DNA from: Cymodocea nodosa
Taxonomy: Eukaryota; Streptophyta; Magnoliopsida; Alismatales; Cymodoceaceae
Assembly: GCA_036874045.1 (NCBI GenBank)
Contig: CM072335.1
Span: 27,411,501-27,475,500, forward strand
Length of the DNA stretch: 64,000 nt
Reading direction: 5' to 3'
Shown: one piece after another, positions 23,530 through 43,499 of the stretch
How the letters are laid out: every line of letters begins with the position of its first letter
Numbering within the stretch: the first letter of the stretch is position 1
The notes under the pieces: model-generated
What the model saw: the letters and a program-made list of their open reading frames with translations, nothing else
The model's database searches: none
What the model was told of the DNA's origin: nothing
Translations under genes and position numbers: made by a program

Positions 23530-24631
23530 GGCTTTCTTTCTTTAATTTTATTATTAAATAATATTCTTATATTATTATTATTATTATTTAATTTTATATT
23601 TTCTTTTGTTTTGTTATTATTAATATATTTTTAAAATTAATAGAATCAGTTCTCTTAGCGATTTTAATAACCTCGTAATAATTTAACCATTTTTATGTGA
23701 ATTTTATTCAGTTTTTCGTTCTAATAAATACAAATTAACCGAGTGAATTGTACCGGGAAGGGTGGTATGATTAATCTTAGATTTAAAATTGAAAGGGACA
23801 AATTTCCTAGGTCTCGTACTCGTTTCCACTTCAATTCACACACGAGAATATAAAAGTGATAATATAGATTTTATTATTAAATAACCACAAACACCTGACA
23901 TTTTATTGTTAATTGAATTAACTTGAAATTTTAATACATATAAGATTATAAAACATATTAAATAATAATATAATATAAGAATGTTCCATGAAAACGTAAA
24001 TGTTGGCGCATGTGGTTGCGTGGATGAGACGACAAGTACGTGCGGTCCGAAGGTGCTTTCAGAAATTGCAGGGTCAGTGCTTGAGGAAAATTTTCATTAT
24101 TTTTTTTATTATAGACTTGGATCTCGTCAAAATTAAAAAGCTTAAAAAAATACTTTAACCTTGTAAAAAAAAAATTCACAGACTACATTTTTTTTAGTAA
24201 CAACAATCACATGAATTGAATTTTTTAAGTATTTTCATTTATTATCTAATTTTTTATTAAATTACACAAGTTTAAATCTTTTTCTTCTATGTAATTTCTA
24301 ACCAAGTAGTGGTTTTAGGCTTACCGTTACCATTTTTATTTTTGAAATCAGAAAATTGTTCGCATTAATATTTAATTCTTAACATAGATTATACATTCAT
24401 ATATATCATTCTAGTTAGTTTACCTATTCATTCATATAAGTAGCTAGTGAGGTAAAAGTCCAATATATATACTCTGATAGATATTATTGTAGATTTCTAA
24501 CATAAGTCCATGTAGATGTTCCTGTATGTATGTATTAAAAAGATAGAGGTAGGTTGATGGAAGAAATTAGATAGATGGAGAAGAAATGGATGGAAAGTCT
24601 TGCATTAGACATTTCTATTCATATTAGAAAT
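23530..24631. other. Intergenic, AT-rich, no gene seen
   Basis: Very AT-rich with a short ATT repeat near 23560-23590. No credible frame or known repeat was identified between the CYSTM promoter and the PIF/Harbinger relic. Confidence 0.45.
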
Positions 24632-24634
24632 TAA

Positions 24635-25265
24635 GGGCGTGTTAGTGCATGACGGAAAATTCTGACGGAAAGTAAAAGGAAAATTATGACGGAAAGGAAA
24701 TGGAAAATTTGTAACGGAAATGAAAAGGAAAATTCTGAGAGGGGTTTAGTGCAGGACAGAAAATTATGATGGAAATTCTGACAAAAGTTTATTACAACTA
24801 ATATTCGAAAAATACAAATACATTTTAATTGAAATATTACAATACGAAATAATATCATCTAGTTCTTCCATCCCACATTGCCATCATCATATCTTCTCGC
24901 ATCTTATCTGACATTTCTTTTCTTTGTTCTTGAGTCATTCGAACCTGAGCATTGCTTTCTATATGTATCTCTCCCATTGGTTGTATGTCATCAATAATAT
25001 TTAACTCTTCTAACTCATATAGCAGGTCCTCAAGTAAATATTCTTTATCAGTCTTACGAATTCCGTCAGGCACGAGAGAGGGAGAAAAATTTTCTGAATG
25101 GGGGCAATCTGAAATTTTCTGACGGTAAAGGAAATTTTTGAATTTTATACAACGGTAAAATCTGACTTTACTTTCCGTCAAGTGTAATGCACACTAACAG
25201 CATTCTGACAGAATTCAATAATTTTCCTTTTCATCAGCTTAATTCCGTCAGTCACTAACCCCCCC
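24635..25265 (-). mobile_element. PIF/Harbinger DNA transposon relic with TIRs and TAA target duplication
   Basis: Left end GGGCGTGTTAGTGCATGACG and right end (reverse complement) GGGGGGGTTAGTGACTGACG match at about 19 of the first 23 positions. Each end is flanked by TAA (24632-24634 and 25266-25268), the 3-bp duplication typical of PIF/Harbinger. The left subterminal part holds several copies of GACGGAAA-like motifs. Inside, a minus-strand frame at 24855-25181 (108 codons) ends with MREDMMMAMWDGRTR, which resembles the C-terminal helix of HARBI1-type DDE transposases. The upstream catalytic part is absent, so the 631-bp copy is an internally deleted, non-autonomous derivative. Confidence 0.75.
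24855..25181 (-). pseudogene. C-terminal fragment of a Harbinger-type transposase
   Basis: A frame of 108 codons inside the transposon relic. The acidic middle (YLLEDLLYELEELNIIDDI) and the final EMSDKMREDMMMAMWDG fit the tail of plant PIF transposase-like proteins. No DDE catalytic residues are present. Family assignment relies on the tail motif and on the PIF-type ends of the element. Confidence 0.45.
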
Positions 25266-25268
25266 TAA

Positions 25269-27971
25269 GTTTAACAACCATTTGCAGATAACAAGAACTT
25301 AATAAGACCATTAACCACACATGACAATTAATAAGTTGCGTCTTCAAGGCAACACTGGGAGTGGAGTATTCTTTACAGATCAAATGAAAATTGATCAAAC
25401 TTCTCTTAAACACGTTTTTCTTTTCTTTTCTTTTTCTTTTTTTTTTAAAAAAAACCCACCTTTTTTACGAGTGAACGAATGTATATATTTATAACTTCAG
25501 CCGAAGTTCAAATTTTGATGAATGTAAAATTATTCTTATAAAAGTACAAATGTTCTCTCATCTTACAAGACTTTCATGGCCTTATTTTTAATCAAAAAAC
25601 CGATATAAAAAAAATATATATATATAAATAATTTCTCTTTCAGACACATTCGACTATAACTCAGATGTACGTTTACGTGGATTGGAAAGTGTAATCTTAC
25701 AGACGACGAGAAGATTGCTTGCTTGATATACAAAGCTACTAAAATTATATATTTTTTAATTATATATAAATGTTGTGGCCAGTGTTCGGTGTCATGCCTT
25801 GTTTTCCTTCCCAAGGTAACTCCTCGTGGGCCCCACTTGATTAGGCAAGGACGGTGGAATTCTCAAAAAAAAATAGAGTTGGCAACCTTCCAATTAAACT
25901 TTCGATTGTTAGGTATGCGATCACGACCAAATCCGAAGCAAATATCGACGCCCACCCAAAACCAAACATCTTCCTTCGTCGGAGGAATGGTCCGTTTTTT
26001 TGGTAAATTTGAAGCCAAGTGCAGCAGGTGAACAATAAAAAGAAAAGATTGATTTCTTGTATATCGATCTGTTAGAACTAAGAAGGAAAGGTGATACTTG
26101 CACTTATTCCCAAATGTAATATAAAGGTCCACCTAAAAAAAGTAACAAATAATAATAATAAGAAAAAGAAATTTTCAATAAGTTACAAAAAGCGACGAAA
26201 AGTAAAATTATAGAAAATAATCAAAAAATAGGTGCACATGTAAAATCCAAAAAATAATAGAATATGAATTGAATAACATGTTTATACTTTTGATGATAAG
26301 TTTATCGAAAAATCCATAAGTTAATAGTATTTGCATTCTTACGATAATACATTATATATTGTGTTCTTCCTACGTAGATAAAAAATATCGTCGTCGGTAA
26401 AAAATATCAAATTATTACACTGAATAATTTGATAATGCATAAATAATAAATAAAAAACCTAATTTATATTTATTTGTTTATTTTTAATTTTAATTTTTTA
26501 TATACTCAATATAAATATATATATAGATAAATTAATAATAAAAATATAATTATGTATTACAAAAATAATTATATATTATAAAATTAGAATTAACTATAAT
26601 GATATTAAATAAAATTAAAAGAATTAGTTGTATTAAAAAATAAGTTTAGGGTGTCGCATGCAATTTTTACATCTTGAACCAAAATAAGATTCTGAAGGTA
26701 AAAAGATAAATACACAGAGGGCGTGTACATCCCATGTTTCGACGAAGCACGGCGAAAGGGGCTTTTGATGCCAATGTAGGAGAGGCATGCGAACAAAGCT
26801 TCGATAGTGGGAGAACGACATTATCGCAGGTGGTGAAATAACAATGACTGGTAGCTTCGATTCGTCGGTTAGAGTTGGAGAAGAAGAATCGTGTTTCACA
26901 TGAGGAAAGCTTCGTACTAAAGAGATAAATGGTCTGATAAGTTTGATTGATTTGGCTCAATGTAGAGATCAATGGTCTAATAAATGATTCATGTAGAGTC
27001 TGCGGTGGGTGATGTTAGGTAGACAAATGACAGTCTTGAAATCGGAGAAGCTGGATGTGCATGGCAGAGGAGCGAGCGACTGACTGTGTGATGCACACAC
27101 ACATGGGTCTTTTGGGCTATACGGTGGTGTACCGTGAGCAGACGACGTGCACAAGTAGTGAACAGACAATGCAAAGAGCGAAGGTCAAAAGATATTTTTA
27201 TGTCCTTGGGATTGTAAATACATGAAATATTGGAAGCAATCATATCTGGCAAACTTGTCACTTCAATTACGTAACTACAATAACAACGATCATGATATTA
27301 TTACATTAGACATCGATCACGTGAATATATATATAATACACTATTTCTTTTAGGACGTAACACTCTTATCGTATAAAAGAGAAAAATGAAGCGGGAACTC
27401 TCAGCTAAAAATGGTATAAATATTTATCAAACGATTTAAAATTTACCAAAGTGTGAATGTCGTCTAAATACACACATGAGTTCAATGTCGTTGCGTATGC
27501 ATTCACGTAATTAATATAAATATAATTTATATTTTCCATTATAAATACATAAATTAGAGGAGTGATTTTCTGATACACAGATGCGGGCACGTAAATACAA
27601 GGGAAGACCTCTACTACCATTTCAATACTTTCTATTATTTTGTCAGAAGTTACAGATAACGCTGTTGTAGCTGATTAATTTGTTGTAATCGGTTTAACAC
27701 ATTCTCTTCTCTATCCTCGCCAGCTCACGGGATTAACAGCAATCAATCCATAATCAACTACAATACAAGCACTCAAGTCACACATGATAGAAGGAACACA
27801 AGCACCGAAAGCTAAAAGTGAAGGAGAAGAAAAGAATAAGGGTGGTAAAAGCTAGGAAGGAGACAGAAGAGGAAAGGGGAAATGGTAAGAAAGAGGAGGG
27901 AGAAGAAAAGATGGCACCCCCCCATTATTAATTAATTAATTTTGATTGAATGCGATTGGCGACGCCATGAA
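25269..27971. other. Long intergenic interval, no gene recognised
   Basis: 25269-26640 is AT-rich with T/A runs. 26640-27270 has mixed composition with several minus-strand frames of 60-100 codons and no family match. 27270-27650 is AT-rich. 27660-27971 is purine-rich and probably holds the 3' untranslated region of the PADRE gene, with an attaattaattaat run near 27930. No terminal repeats or transposon ends were confirmed. Confidence 0.35.
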
Positions 27972-28952
27972 CTAGTTTCCAACTTCGGCAATGGTCTGCA
28001 GCACTGGCCTCCACTGGCCGTGCCTTCTTCCCATCCCCATCCCAACGCTCAAACCGGCAGCACCACCGCCGTCCGTTGATCGCTGCTCCTCCTCCGCCAC
28101 CACTTCTTCTTCTTCTTCTTCTTCTTCTTCCCGTCTATACCCTTCCTGCGTCGTCGAATCAAAAAGACATGAACAAATAACGTGTCGTAATTAGTATACA
28201 AGATCGGTCTTCCTCGAAAGAAAAATTGGTTTTATACTGCAATGGTTCGACACTTTTTTAACGTGGAAATTTCAAATCTTTAATTTCGCCAACATGCATG
28301 TACCCAAAGAAATTAATTGCCATAACCACTCACCGACGTGGTTGACGTTCGATTCTCAGACCTCGAGCTTGCACCGCCATCGATGTCGCGCCTCGTTTCT
28401 CTGCTGCTGCTGCTGCTGCACCGGCGGTTCTCCTTCTCCTGGTGCTGCGACGACATCACCAACCTGCTCAGCTTCACATGCTTCCTCTTGCCAATCTCCT
28501 TCAACACCTCTACCGAACCAGTTTAAGCAACAACCGGGATGTAAGCAGATGTGTATGATGACAGCGACAAGCATGTATATATTGAAACGACAACGATGGA
28601 TCCATCAACCAAGCCAGGCCGGAACACCACCACGCCATTTAATTGCCTCACGGCACTCACCTTCGAAGCTGACGAGTCTGTAGACGTGTCCGATACGAAG
28701 AGTATCGTCCGGCCGGAGCAACTTCAGATGCCTCTGTGCCCTCCTGTTCGTTGCTTCAACGGAAGACGACGACGAAAAAGAAGCAGGAGGAGGAGGAAGT
28801 GACGGTGGTGGTGCGAGAAGAACGGCAACGTAATGGCCGGGGTTCATGCCCATCACCTCGCCGGCGCTGACCGACCAGTAGAGACGATCGACCTTCCCGC
28901 TCGAGTGCTGCACCACCGCCGCCGCTGCCTCCGCCGCTTGGCAGTTCCCCAT
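27972..28952 (-). CDS. PADRE (DUF4228) domain protein, 213 aa
   Basis: Three exons on the minus strand: 28952-28661, 28509-28334 and 28145-27972, with GT-AG borders and matching phases. The N-terminus MGNCQAAEAAAAVVQH has Gly2 and Cys4 for myristoylation and palmitoylation. KVDRLYWSVSAGEVMGMNPG and HLKLLRPDDTLRIGHVYRLV are the two conserved PADRE blocks. VLKEIGKRKHVKLSRL follows in exon 2, then a Ser-rich region. Exon 3 has a Glu run encoded by a GAA repeat and ends GQWRPVLQTIAEVGN, the usual PADRE tail. PADRE genes are typically induced by pathogens and abiotic stress; the biochemical role is not known. Exon 2 must begin AG-GTG to keep the family frame. Confidence 0.9.
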
Positions 28953-31380
28953 GGCGTGCCTGATCGATTGCCTTCTGTTCACTGGGATCGAGATGAAGGG
29001 TCGTCTTAAATCGACGAGATTGCGTGCGGCAGTGGAAGAGGAGGGGGAGGATCCGACGGCGGACGAACTTCTGGGGTCTTGTCGACCTACGACGAGAGCG
29101 CGTGCGTGCGGGCTTCCGATACGAAAGCGGTAGGATATGTGAGGGGGTTGGATTTCCACCGTCGTGGTGAAATCTGACCAACCGCCGGCAGTGGTGGTGG
29201 GAGTGTCAGATGACGACGTGGTGAGAATCCGGGATATGTGGTTGGGTAAACCGGCGGCGGCTATTGGTAGGTTGCCCGCCTGACTCCGGTGGACCTGCGT
29301 TTGGATATTTTGTCGGACCGGTCCATCACGAATCTCAAATTTACGAAAGCTACCGTACATACTTAAATGATTACTTAAGAGTCTTAGATTATATAAAATT
29401 GAGATTATGTTAAGGTTTGTGTATTTAAAATTAGATAAAAATAAATTTATTTTTTAAAAAAGTTTAAAATAAGGAGTGCTTGTAATTCTTATATACTCAT
29501 CTATTATTATTGATAAATAATATATATGAATATCTAATGCTATAATTATATAACATGTTAATTAATTAATGTAATAAATTATATTATATTATTATTATAT
29601 ATAAATATAAAATTTTAATTTTATCTAATTCTGTCTTTTGTATAAGTACATGAATTTCAATTTTTAAACATAAATATCTGAATTTTAAATTATGTTTCCA
29701 TAAAATTTTGAAAGATTTCGATTCAATCAAAATTCTAATGCTAACGTATAAATATATTATACGTTAATCATCATTATCATGATTTTAAGGTATCATTTAT
29801 ATCCACGAAGAATCATATTTACGTAAAATATAACGTAATAGATTATAAAAATAATAACTTATAATCTGCATGATAATTTCATAGTCAACCGAAAATTCGA
29901 TTATCTAGATTAAGAACACTCTCTTGTAAAAACGTTGTACATAGTTTTATAATTCTTTTACAAAATCTATCACATCAAAGATATTTGTTTCAAATTACAA
30001 AAATGAAACCAATTTTATTTTAGCAAACTAAATAGCTTTGATGGCAAAAATAGATTAAAAAAAAAAAAAACATTATAAGGAATATATGATTAATAAAATG
30101 GCATATTTTTAGACCAAAAAAAAAGGGATGACGATGAAAGAACAAAATGGTAAATTTTTGTCAAATAACAATAATCTAAGCCATAACCTTTCAACCACGT
30201 GAATCTTTTTCTTAGTTAAATTAGATAAATCTAAATTTTTTCTTACATTTCCTAATTAAGTAGTTTTGAATCTATATCACCTACTTCTTTTAATTTTCTT
30301 TGCACTAATCAATCCACTTTGTATTGTTGACGTATTCTTTGATTTTAAGATATAACTAAATTTTCTATTATTTCTATTTCAATAGGTGGAAAAATTTAAC
30401 CTAAGCCCCTCCCCCATCCCTAAAAAAAGAAGGGGGGGGGAGTGCAAATAGGAGAATGACAAGGTCTTCGGCGCAAATAACCTTTATTTATGCTTTAATT
30501 GGTGGTTGACACGCCCGAGTGCCCGACCGAAGCTGAGGAACACGCAATCGACGAGTTTGGTTGATCAAAATACTTTTCAATTTCAATCCTTTTCTGCAGT
30601 CATCACCCCCCCCCCGTCCTCCCTTGTACCACCATTATTAATACGGCACGAGTTGGGTTTTGGTGGTGGAGCTTACGCACATTCGTCAATTAAATTTGCA
30701 TGAGATGTAAATAAACTATTGGAATCGGTTACGTTTCGTGAATGTTGATGGTACAAGTAGCCTTACAGGTACATTCAACCGTGCGGAGACGAAGATACAC
30801 TACTCATAATTTGATCGGAAATATTGCTTCACCTGCGTTTGATGGAGAAGAGCGCGTTTTCTTTAGTAAAAGCTGACGACGCCCTTGTCTACCTGCCCAC
30901 GGCCCATTGGCAAAGAAAACAAATGCCGACCCAGAAATCAAAACACCTTCGTACACGCACATCGACGACGGAGGGCCTAGAACAAAGTACAAGAAAAATA
31001 AAGAAACATCGGCTTCACGAATGATGTCTAATATACACTCATTTCCGTATATGACTAATGAAGCGTCTCGTATTGAGCTTGCCATACGTATCAACGTGTT
31101 GAAAGGAAGACGGAATTACACTGACCGGTCCATCACTTAAGGACATATTTTCTTTCTAGCTTATGAGATGGAGGAGGAAAGAATTGTATGGCTAAACATC
31201 AACGACAGAAGCTTATGAAAAGAGCGTTCTTTTTAGTTAGATTACTATTTAAGGACTATTTATAGATGTATATTGTTCGGTACATGACTATTTATTCATG
31301 TGTGTTTATATGAATATATGCTTTTAACGTATTGTAGGTTGACGGATGTATTTAATTTTCGATGTTTCTATTTTATATCA
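28953..31380. other. Intergenic upstream of the PADRE gene
   Basis: The first 400 bases are moderately GC-rich and should hold the PADRE promoter and leader; a minus-strand frame continues open through it to 29360 but lacks family sequence. 29370-30400 is strongly AT-rich. A G-run near 30433 and a C-run near 30607 are simple homopolymers. 30480-31140 has mixed composition with no recognised frame. Confidence 0.35.
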
Positions 31381-31389
31381 ATCGTGTAC

Positions 31390-31535
31390 GACGTAAATAA
31401 TAAAGTTAATAGTAGAACAACGTAAATGGTATGATGATACAGTAACGCAAATAATATAATAAAATAACGTAAACAATACGATAGAACAACGTAAATAATA
31501 TGATAGAATAGCGTAAATAATAAGTTAACGACATT
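31390..31535. repeat. Degenerate tandem repeat, unit about 22-27 bp
   Basis: About five imperfect copies of a unit like aacgtaaataatatgataga. It creates a false Tyr/Leu/Phe-rich frame on the minus strand at 31368-31586. Confidence 0.6.
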
Positions 31536-31539
31536 AATA

Positions 31540-33316
31540 TAATAAAAATATAGTATAATATAATTTTGATTTTTTAATAACGACATTTTTAATTTAATTT
31601 TAATTTTGAATATTTAATATAATTTTGATTTTTTTTAATATATATTTTATATTTTCATATAAGTTAAATATTATAATATCAATAAAAATAATTTATAATA
31701 TACTAAATATTCATTACAATACTTATTTGCTTAAAAAGTAATTAAAGGGGAAATTTGCATACAATCCTACTCTAATAAACAAATATCACTCCTAAAATTC
31801 TATTCTTCTCTCTTAGAATTGTTGAGAATCAGGAACTACTACAGTGCCACTTCAAATTAAAATTATTCCACTATAAAGTCGAAATAAACGCATGCTAATA
31901 TGGATAACATGCACAATGCACTTGTGAGTATCTGGAACAATGCATGTGAGATTAAACCAAAACTGATTTGTACGGGTAATCTTTTATCAGACCCCACGTA
32001 CATTAGAAAAGTGACTAATGTTTAGAATTGGGTAAAATTAAACGTTTCCCAAAAAAAAGATTTTGAGACTACAAAAACGCGCATGAAAAACAAAGGATAG
32101 TCTGTCTTATTAGAACTACAAGAAAAAAAATGAGTTCTGACAATGCAAAACACCACTAATGTCAAAAGCATACAAGCAAAAACACAATAATCAAAGTGAG
32201 AAGGTAATAACAGCAAATGAAGTCAATTTCTCAGTGGAGCAGGGACTGAAAAATGATTTTAAATAATGGAAGCAGCTTGCATTCTCACGAACAACACAAA
32301 AATAGTTCCTTCAGAAAAGTCATTGTTTACCACTTTGGATTGATGGTTGCGTAATACTTTTGAATGACTTTGTGAATCTCATATGATCTTTTCGTGTCGT
32401 GACTTTGCTTGATCAGAAGAGATGCAGTGGAAATAATTCTATAATTTGAGGGGCTCGTGGTACTCATGACTTTTGCCTTTTGATTCTCATCCAACATGAT
32501 GGACTGTGGTGAGGCAGGAGTGTTGTTTTCCTCCGTCCATGTCTTTCTGCAGAGCAGATTTTGTGGGGAGATTGCAACTTTTTTATTAGAACCAATGCTC
32601 TCCTTTCGATCCTATGCTTTCCTCACACCACTTGCATTTTAAGTTCACATGAGGAACAATGTGAAAGACAAGCTTTTCTCTGCTACTGAAACAAAAAATG
32701 TTCAATATGTACGTCTGAGGAAAATTTTTAAATTGCAGTTTAAACGAGAGATTCAGATCGCATGCTTAAATTCGTCCAAAAACAACGATCTAAGAGCAAG
32801 GGAACTTTGAAGAAATCTTCGAACTCAGGCCTCCATGACAAGCTAAAAATGTAACACTTCTTCAGAAAGTATCTCAAGAATTTCAAATTTAAGGATCCCA
32901 ACTCATGATGAAAATGATAATGGAAAACTTCCTAATCATCTTGTTAGACAGTCAACTAAAAATGTAACATTAATGAACACAAGTTGAACTAAAAGAAAAA
33001 GGTCCAATACCCTCCAGCCATGTTCTTCTAATCTAATCTTTTTAACCAAAAGGAAATGGAGATTGGACATTCGTCCGAATAGAACAATTATCCAGTAAAA
33101 AGCTCAACATGCTGTTTTTTATGATGCCTTTTTTTAATCTGGAAACTAAAATCTGGCAATTACAAAATCATCATACTGATGACATGTAGATCACAAACCT
33201 AAAAAAGTAAGCACACAGGAAACAAACACAGAAGATATCACCAACTTTCCTAATCTACACAAACTACCCCTCTAAGACTGCACGTACAAAATCTTCAACT
33301 TATGGCTTCTGCTGGT
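31540..33316. other. Intergenic, downstream of the RuvB-like 2 gene
   Basis: AT-rich to about 32000, then mixed composition. The part next to 33316 should be the 3' untranslated region of the RuvB-like 2 gene. No other gene is supported. Confidence 0.4.
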
Positions 33317-39693
<6,377 letters not shown>

Positions 39694-42545
39694 TCAAGTC
39701 TGGACGGCCTTCAGTCTCTTTGCAGCTTGAATGAATCCCACAATCACCTGTAACTCATCCAATTGCTGAGGAAGAAGGTAGATGCAATTGGGTGGAGGAA
39801 CAAAGAAATCAGCAAGAAAAGTTTGTTTGTCGCCATAATTTAGGTAATGAGGGGAGTAGAAAAACCTGTGACATGAAATGCCTCTGAACCGCGTCTATCA
39901 ACTGCTCCTTGGATGAGGGGGCAGGACTGGAATCCACCTGTTCCATAGAGCATGATGTGAGAAACGACAACTCACCGTAGATAAAAAGCAAATGCAACCA
40001 CAAGGCCAGAAGAGAAGAGAGTGACTTACAAGATTGAAGTACCTCCAATATCTCCTCAACGTAGGTGTGTCAAGCTTACTGAGGTCCACCTTCTGCACAA
40101 CCTAGAGGGGGTCATTTCTCATTGGAATGACAAAATGCAGTTGGTCCTTTGGTAGTTACTCTGAGAGAGTAAAACTATATCATACCATAGTACCCTTGGA
40201 AGATTTATTGAGCTCCTTAAGCTGTGATTGTGAATCACAGGAGCGTGAACGGACTAAGCTCTTGTGAGCTGAGCCAGCTGTTTTGTTATGCCTCTGTCTA
40301 GGCTTTTGTGGCTTTTGCACATCATAAGCTGTAAGAACAAAACAAATAAGAGAACGCATTATGAAAATAAGCTTCGATAGGATTCTGGTGCTTAGTTGAG
40401 ATGCTAATTGAGTTAGGATCAGATTTGGATCATTGTCACAGGCTTTTTATTTCCAAGGAAAAAATTGTCGGTGTGATCCTAATCAAACAAATGGGTGCAG
40501 CAGTGTGCTTGCCATCCGAAGGCTCTGTGTTATTCTCCATTTATGATCAAAGGAATATGATAAGCACATGTACAAATACAAATATGTATAATATAAAAGC
40601 CAACATTTCGGAATAGTCTTCAACAACATCGGGATATACAACAGGTCCATGGGTTTTGGGTGAGAAGAAATCAAGTCCATAAAATAAAAAGGTGTCAATA
40701 TTTTAAATTGCAAACAATATATTAGCAGCTGATCTGCTGCAGAGAAATGTGGCATACATACATTTTTCTCTTAAGAAGTCTAGTGGAGTAGAAGGTTACC
40801 TGTGTCTGTCCCATTCCACTGCATATTTTCACAACCAAGTTCATCATCTACTTCACGTCCAGTGGGGGCTTCAAGCACACTGAGAGCATTCCTTTGTAGT
40901 TTCACCTCTATGCCATTTGTCAGAACCTGAATTTTATTAAGCAAATGCACACTCTATCATTCCATGACAGAAACTCATACCAAAGCAAGGATTAAGACAA
41001 CAAATTGACAATGTCTTAGTGTGCCAATGTCCCAGGCATTCTCATAGGATATCATCTCCACCAATTTATATAAAAGCAGGGAAAGTGTCAGAATCTCAAT
41101 TGGATGCTGATCCATTACAGTCGATATTTCATGTTTCACTAGAACTTTAGGTGTTTTTTCATAGAAATAGCCTCGTAGTTATATTAAAAAATGTCAAGGG
41201 GGCTACACAGCTGCCCAGCTGCAGCGGAAAAATTCTGGTCCCAATCAAGATTTAAAGATCGGGATCGGGAGAGTGTAATCCTTTTTTCAGCCAAAAAATA
41301 AGTAACCCATTCGATCAATAATAAAATTATGGTTCCAAAATATCACCGGAGATTTTATACTCAATCATCATTGACTATAACATAAGAGTGGCAAGGTGAA
41401 AAGGTCTAAACAAAAATGGGTCACAGTTAGTCAAGGAATTCATCCCTGAGGAATCAAACACGAAAAAATTATGATAGTGAAGCGACAGATAGTCGGACAC
41501 ATAAAGGCACCAAAGTCTACAAAGAGAAACCCAACAAGGACATGCAGCCAACATTAACTTAAGAAGCCACATGAAAAATGTAAGAAGCCAAGTAAAATAT
41601 ATCGTATCCTATGACATTATGCCAAAACAATAAGGAATTCACAATTACCTTTGCAGAGATCTGATTGAAAGTGAAATTGCAATCAACAAATAGCATTTGA
41701 AAGTTATCTTTGGGTTCAATACCCAACAAAATAAACCATTTTCAAAAAAAAAATTTGGTAATATTTTTAAGGACCTTCGATGGCATTCATATTTAAATGA
41801 AAGAAATTCTCTTTATGGCAAGAAAATATTCCGGAAATCGGAAATGAAGACATGACCAAGGAGTAGAATGGCAACACCATGGATGAGAGTACAACGTAAC
41901 GAAAAGAAAACGCTTGAGAGAGAATTTGAAAGAAAACGGAAGAGTCATGAGGAAAAGAGAAATGGATGAGAAACCATGTGTTCTTGAAATTCCTGACAGG
42001 CAAGGGTTTTACATGAAGAACAAACACTACCAAAATGCTACGACAAGAGAGGTTGGAATAAAAGAAACCTGGAAGAAGATTCCATAATGCGCGATCCAAA
42101 CATACCGTGAACGGCATCAAATGCTACGGCATTATCACCAATAAAAAAAATCAAACAACAGAAAGCACAAGTTTGTAGCCCAAACTCAACAATTCCAGAC
42201 CCAATTTGAAGCAAAAGCATAATAGATAAGGCAAGTAGATCAAACCCCAAAACTATGATCTAGATTCCCTCCTTCGTCAAAGCCCACCGACCAATTCCAA
42301 TAAAAATCCAATCATAAGTTGGGAGAGAAATTTACCAGCCAATGCCACCCACCGAGACCAACAGCCTTCTTGACCACCCCTTGCAATCCAACCAGTACGG
42401 ACTTGGTCCTATTGTTCCCAGTCACCACCACCTTGGTGTGCCTCGGCAGAACAGACAGCTCCTCCTCGCTGCTTTCCCCACAGCTCTGCATCTGCCCAAG
42501 CCCAGCACCAACGCCACCCACAGAGCTCACCATTGCCTCCATCAT
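39694..42545 (-). CDS. SAP30-like histone deacetylase complex subunit, 231 aa
   Basis: Six exons on the minus strand: 42545-42336, 40926-40800, 40328-40186, 40101-40030, 39937-39866 and 39765-39694; all GT-AG and in phase. The N-terminal part has ELSVLPRHTKVVVTGNNRT and VLVGLQGVVKKAVGLGGWHW, highly conserved in plant SAP30-like proteins. A basic Ser/Arg linker follows (PQKPRQRHNKTAGSAHKS). The C-terminal Sin3-binding domain is VDLSKLDTPTLRRYWRYFNL, SKEQLIDAVQRHFMSQQL and DELQVIVGFIQAAKRL. SAP30 links Sin3 corepressor to histone deacetylase. The three last exons are each exactly 72 bases, the final one including the stop. The first intron is about 1.4 kb. Confidence 0.93.
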
Positions 42546-43490
42546 TTCCAGAAAAAATCAATCCTTGTCAAATTCAAGCAAAACCCAACTCGAAAGTTGC
42601 ATGCAAGTTCCCGGATCCTGCAATGCAGATCGGAATTCGAGGGAACAGAAGTCGGAATTGTGGGCGGATAGTGAGACAGCAGAGAGCAGTGAAGTAGAGA
42701 GAGAGTGTTCACTGTTTGTGTTTCCACTGTGTTTTTTTTTTTTTTTTATCGTTTCCATCCTGTCCACGGTCTGAATCCGGGAGATCAAACTACGCCCAAC
42801 CATTTCTTGCCACGTGGCTCCCCAACTTTAGGTGACTCTGGGGTAGTCGTTTCTGGTCTCATCTGTAAATAGGTACCAAAGGCACGGCCATTTGTATATG
42901 AGATTTTTTTTAATTTTCTCTCTATGGATTGGACTATGGACTGGAAAGTTCTAGAATTTCGCTTATATGAGATTTTCTTCTCTCTTCATAACTCGATAAA
43001 AAAAATAAAAATACAACAATGTCGTAACATAAAATGTTGAAAAATAATTGGATTGTAAATGACAAATGAATTGGTGTGGTTTAATGTGATTAAGAAGCAT
43101 AAACATCTGCTTCTTTGAAATTAAATAAAGGTGATATTCTAGAAAATGTATTTGAAGATAAAGTTATTCCCGTAACGCCGAATGTTCCAAAGTATAAAAA
43201 AAAACAAAGGAATCCCACGTTTTCTTGACATATTTTAAAATTTTGATTTAAATAAATAAATAAAAAGAAAGGAAAAGGTCGTCCTCGAGAATATGTTTAT
43301 TATCTTTACTTAAGAAGTATCGAAAGAGAATAATCAAGAAAAAGATGAATACTTTCAACACAAATATTGTAAAACCAGCAGATGGAAATAAATAATTCTT
43401 TAATATTTATTAATATATTAAATAATGATTAGTTTAGAATAATAGTGGTTCATAATATGTTATTAAATAAATAATTATTTAATAGTTATT
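42546..43490. other. SAP30-like leader/promoter and AT-rich intergenic
   Basis: The first ~190 bases upstream of the SAP30-like ATG include a GA/CT-rich tract and a T-run, typical of a plant leader. Beyond 42850 the sequence is AT-rich with no gene. Confidence 0.4.
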
Positions 43491-43499
43491 AAATAATAT

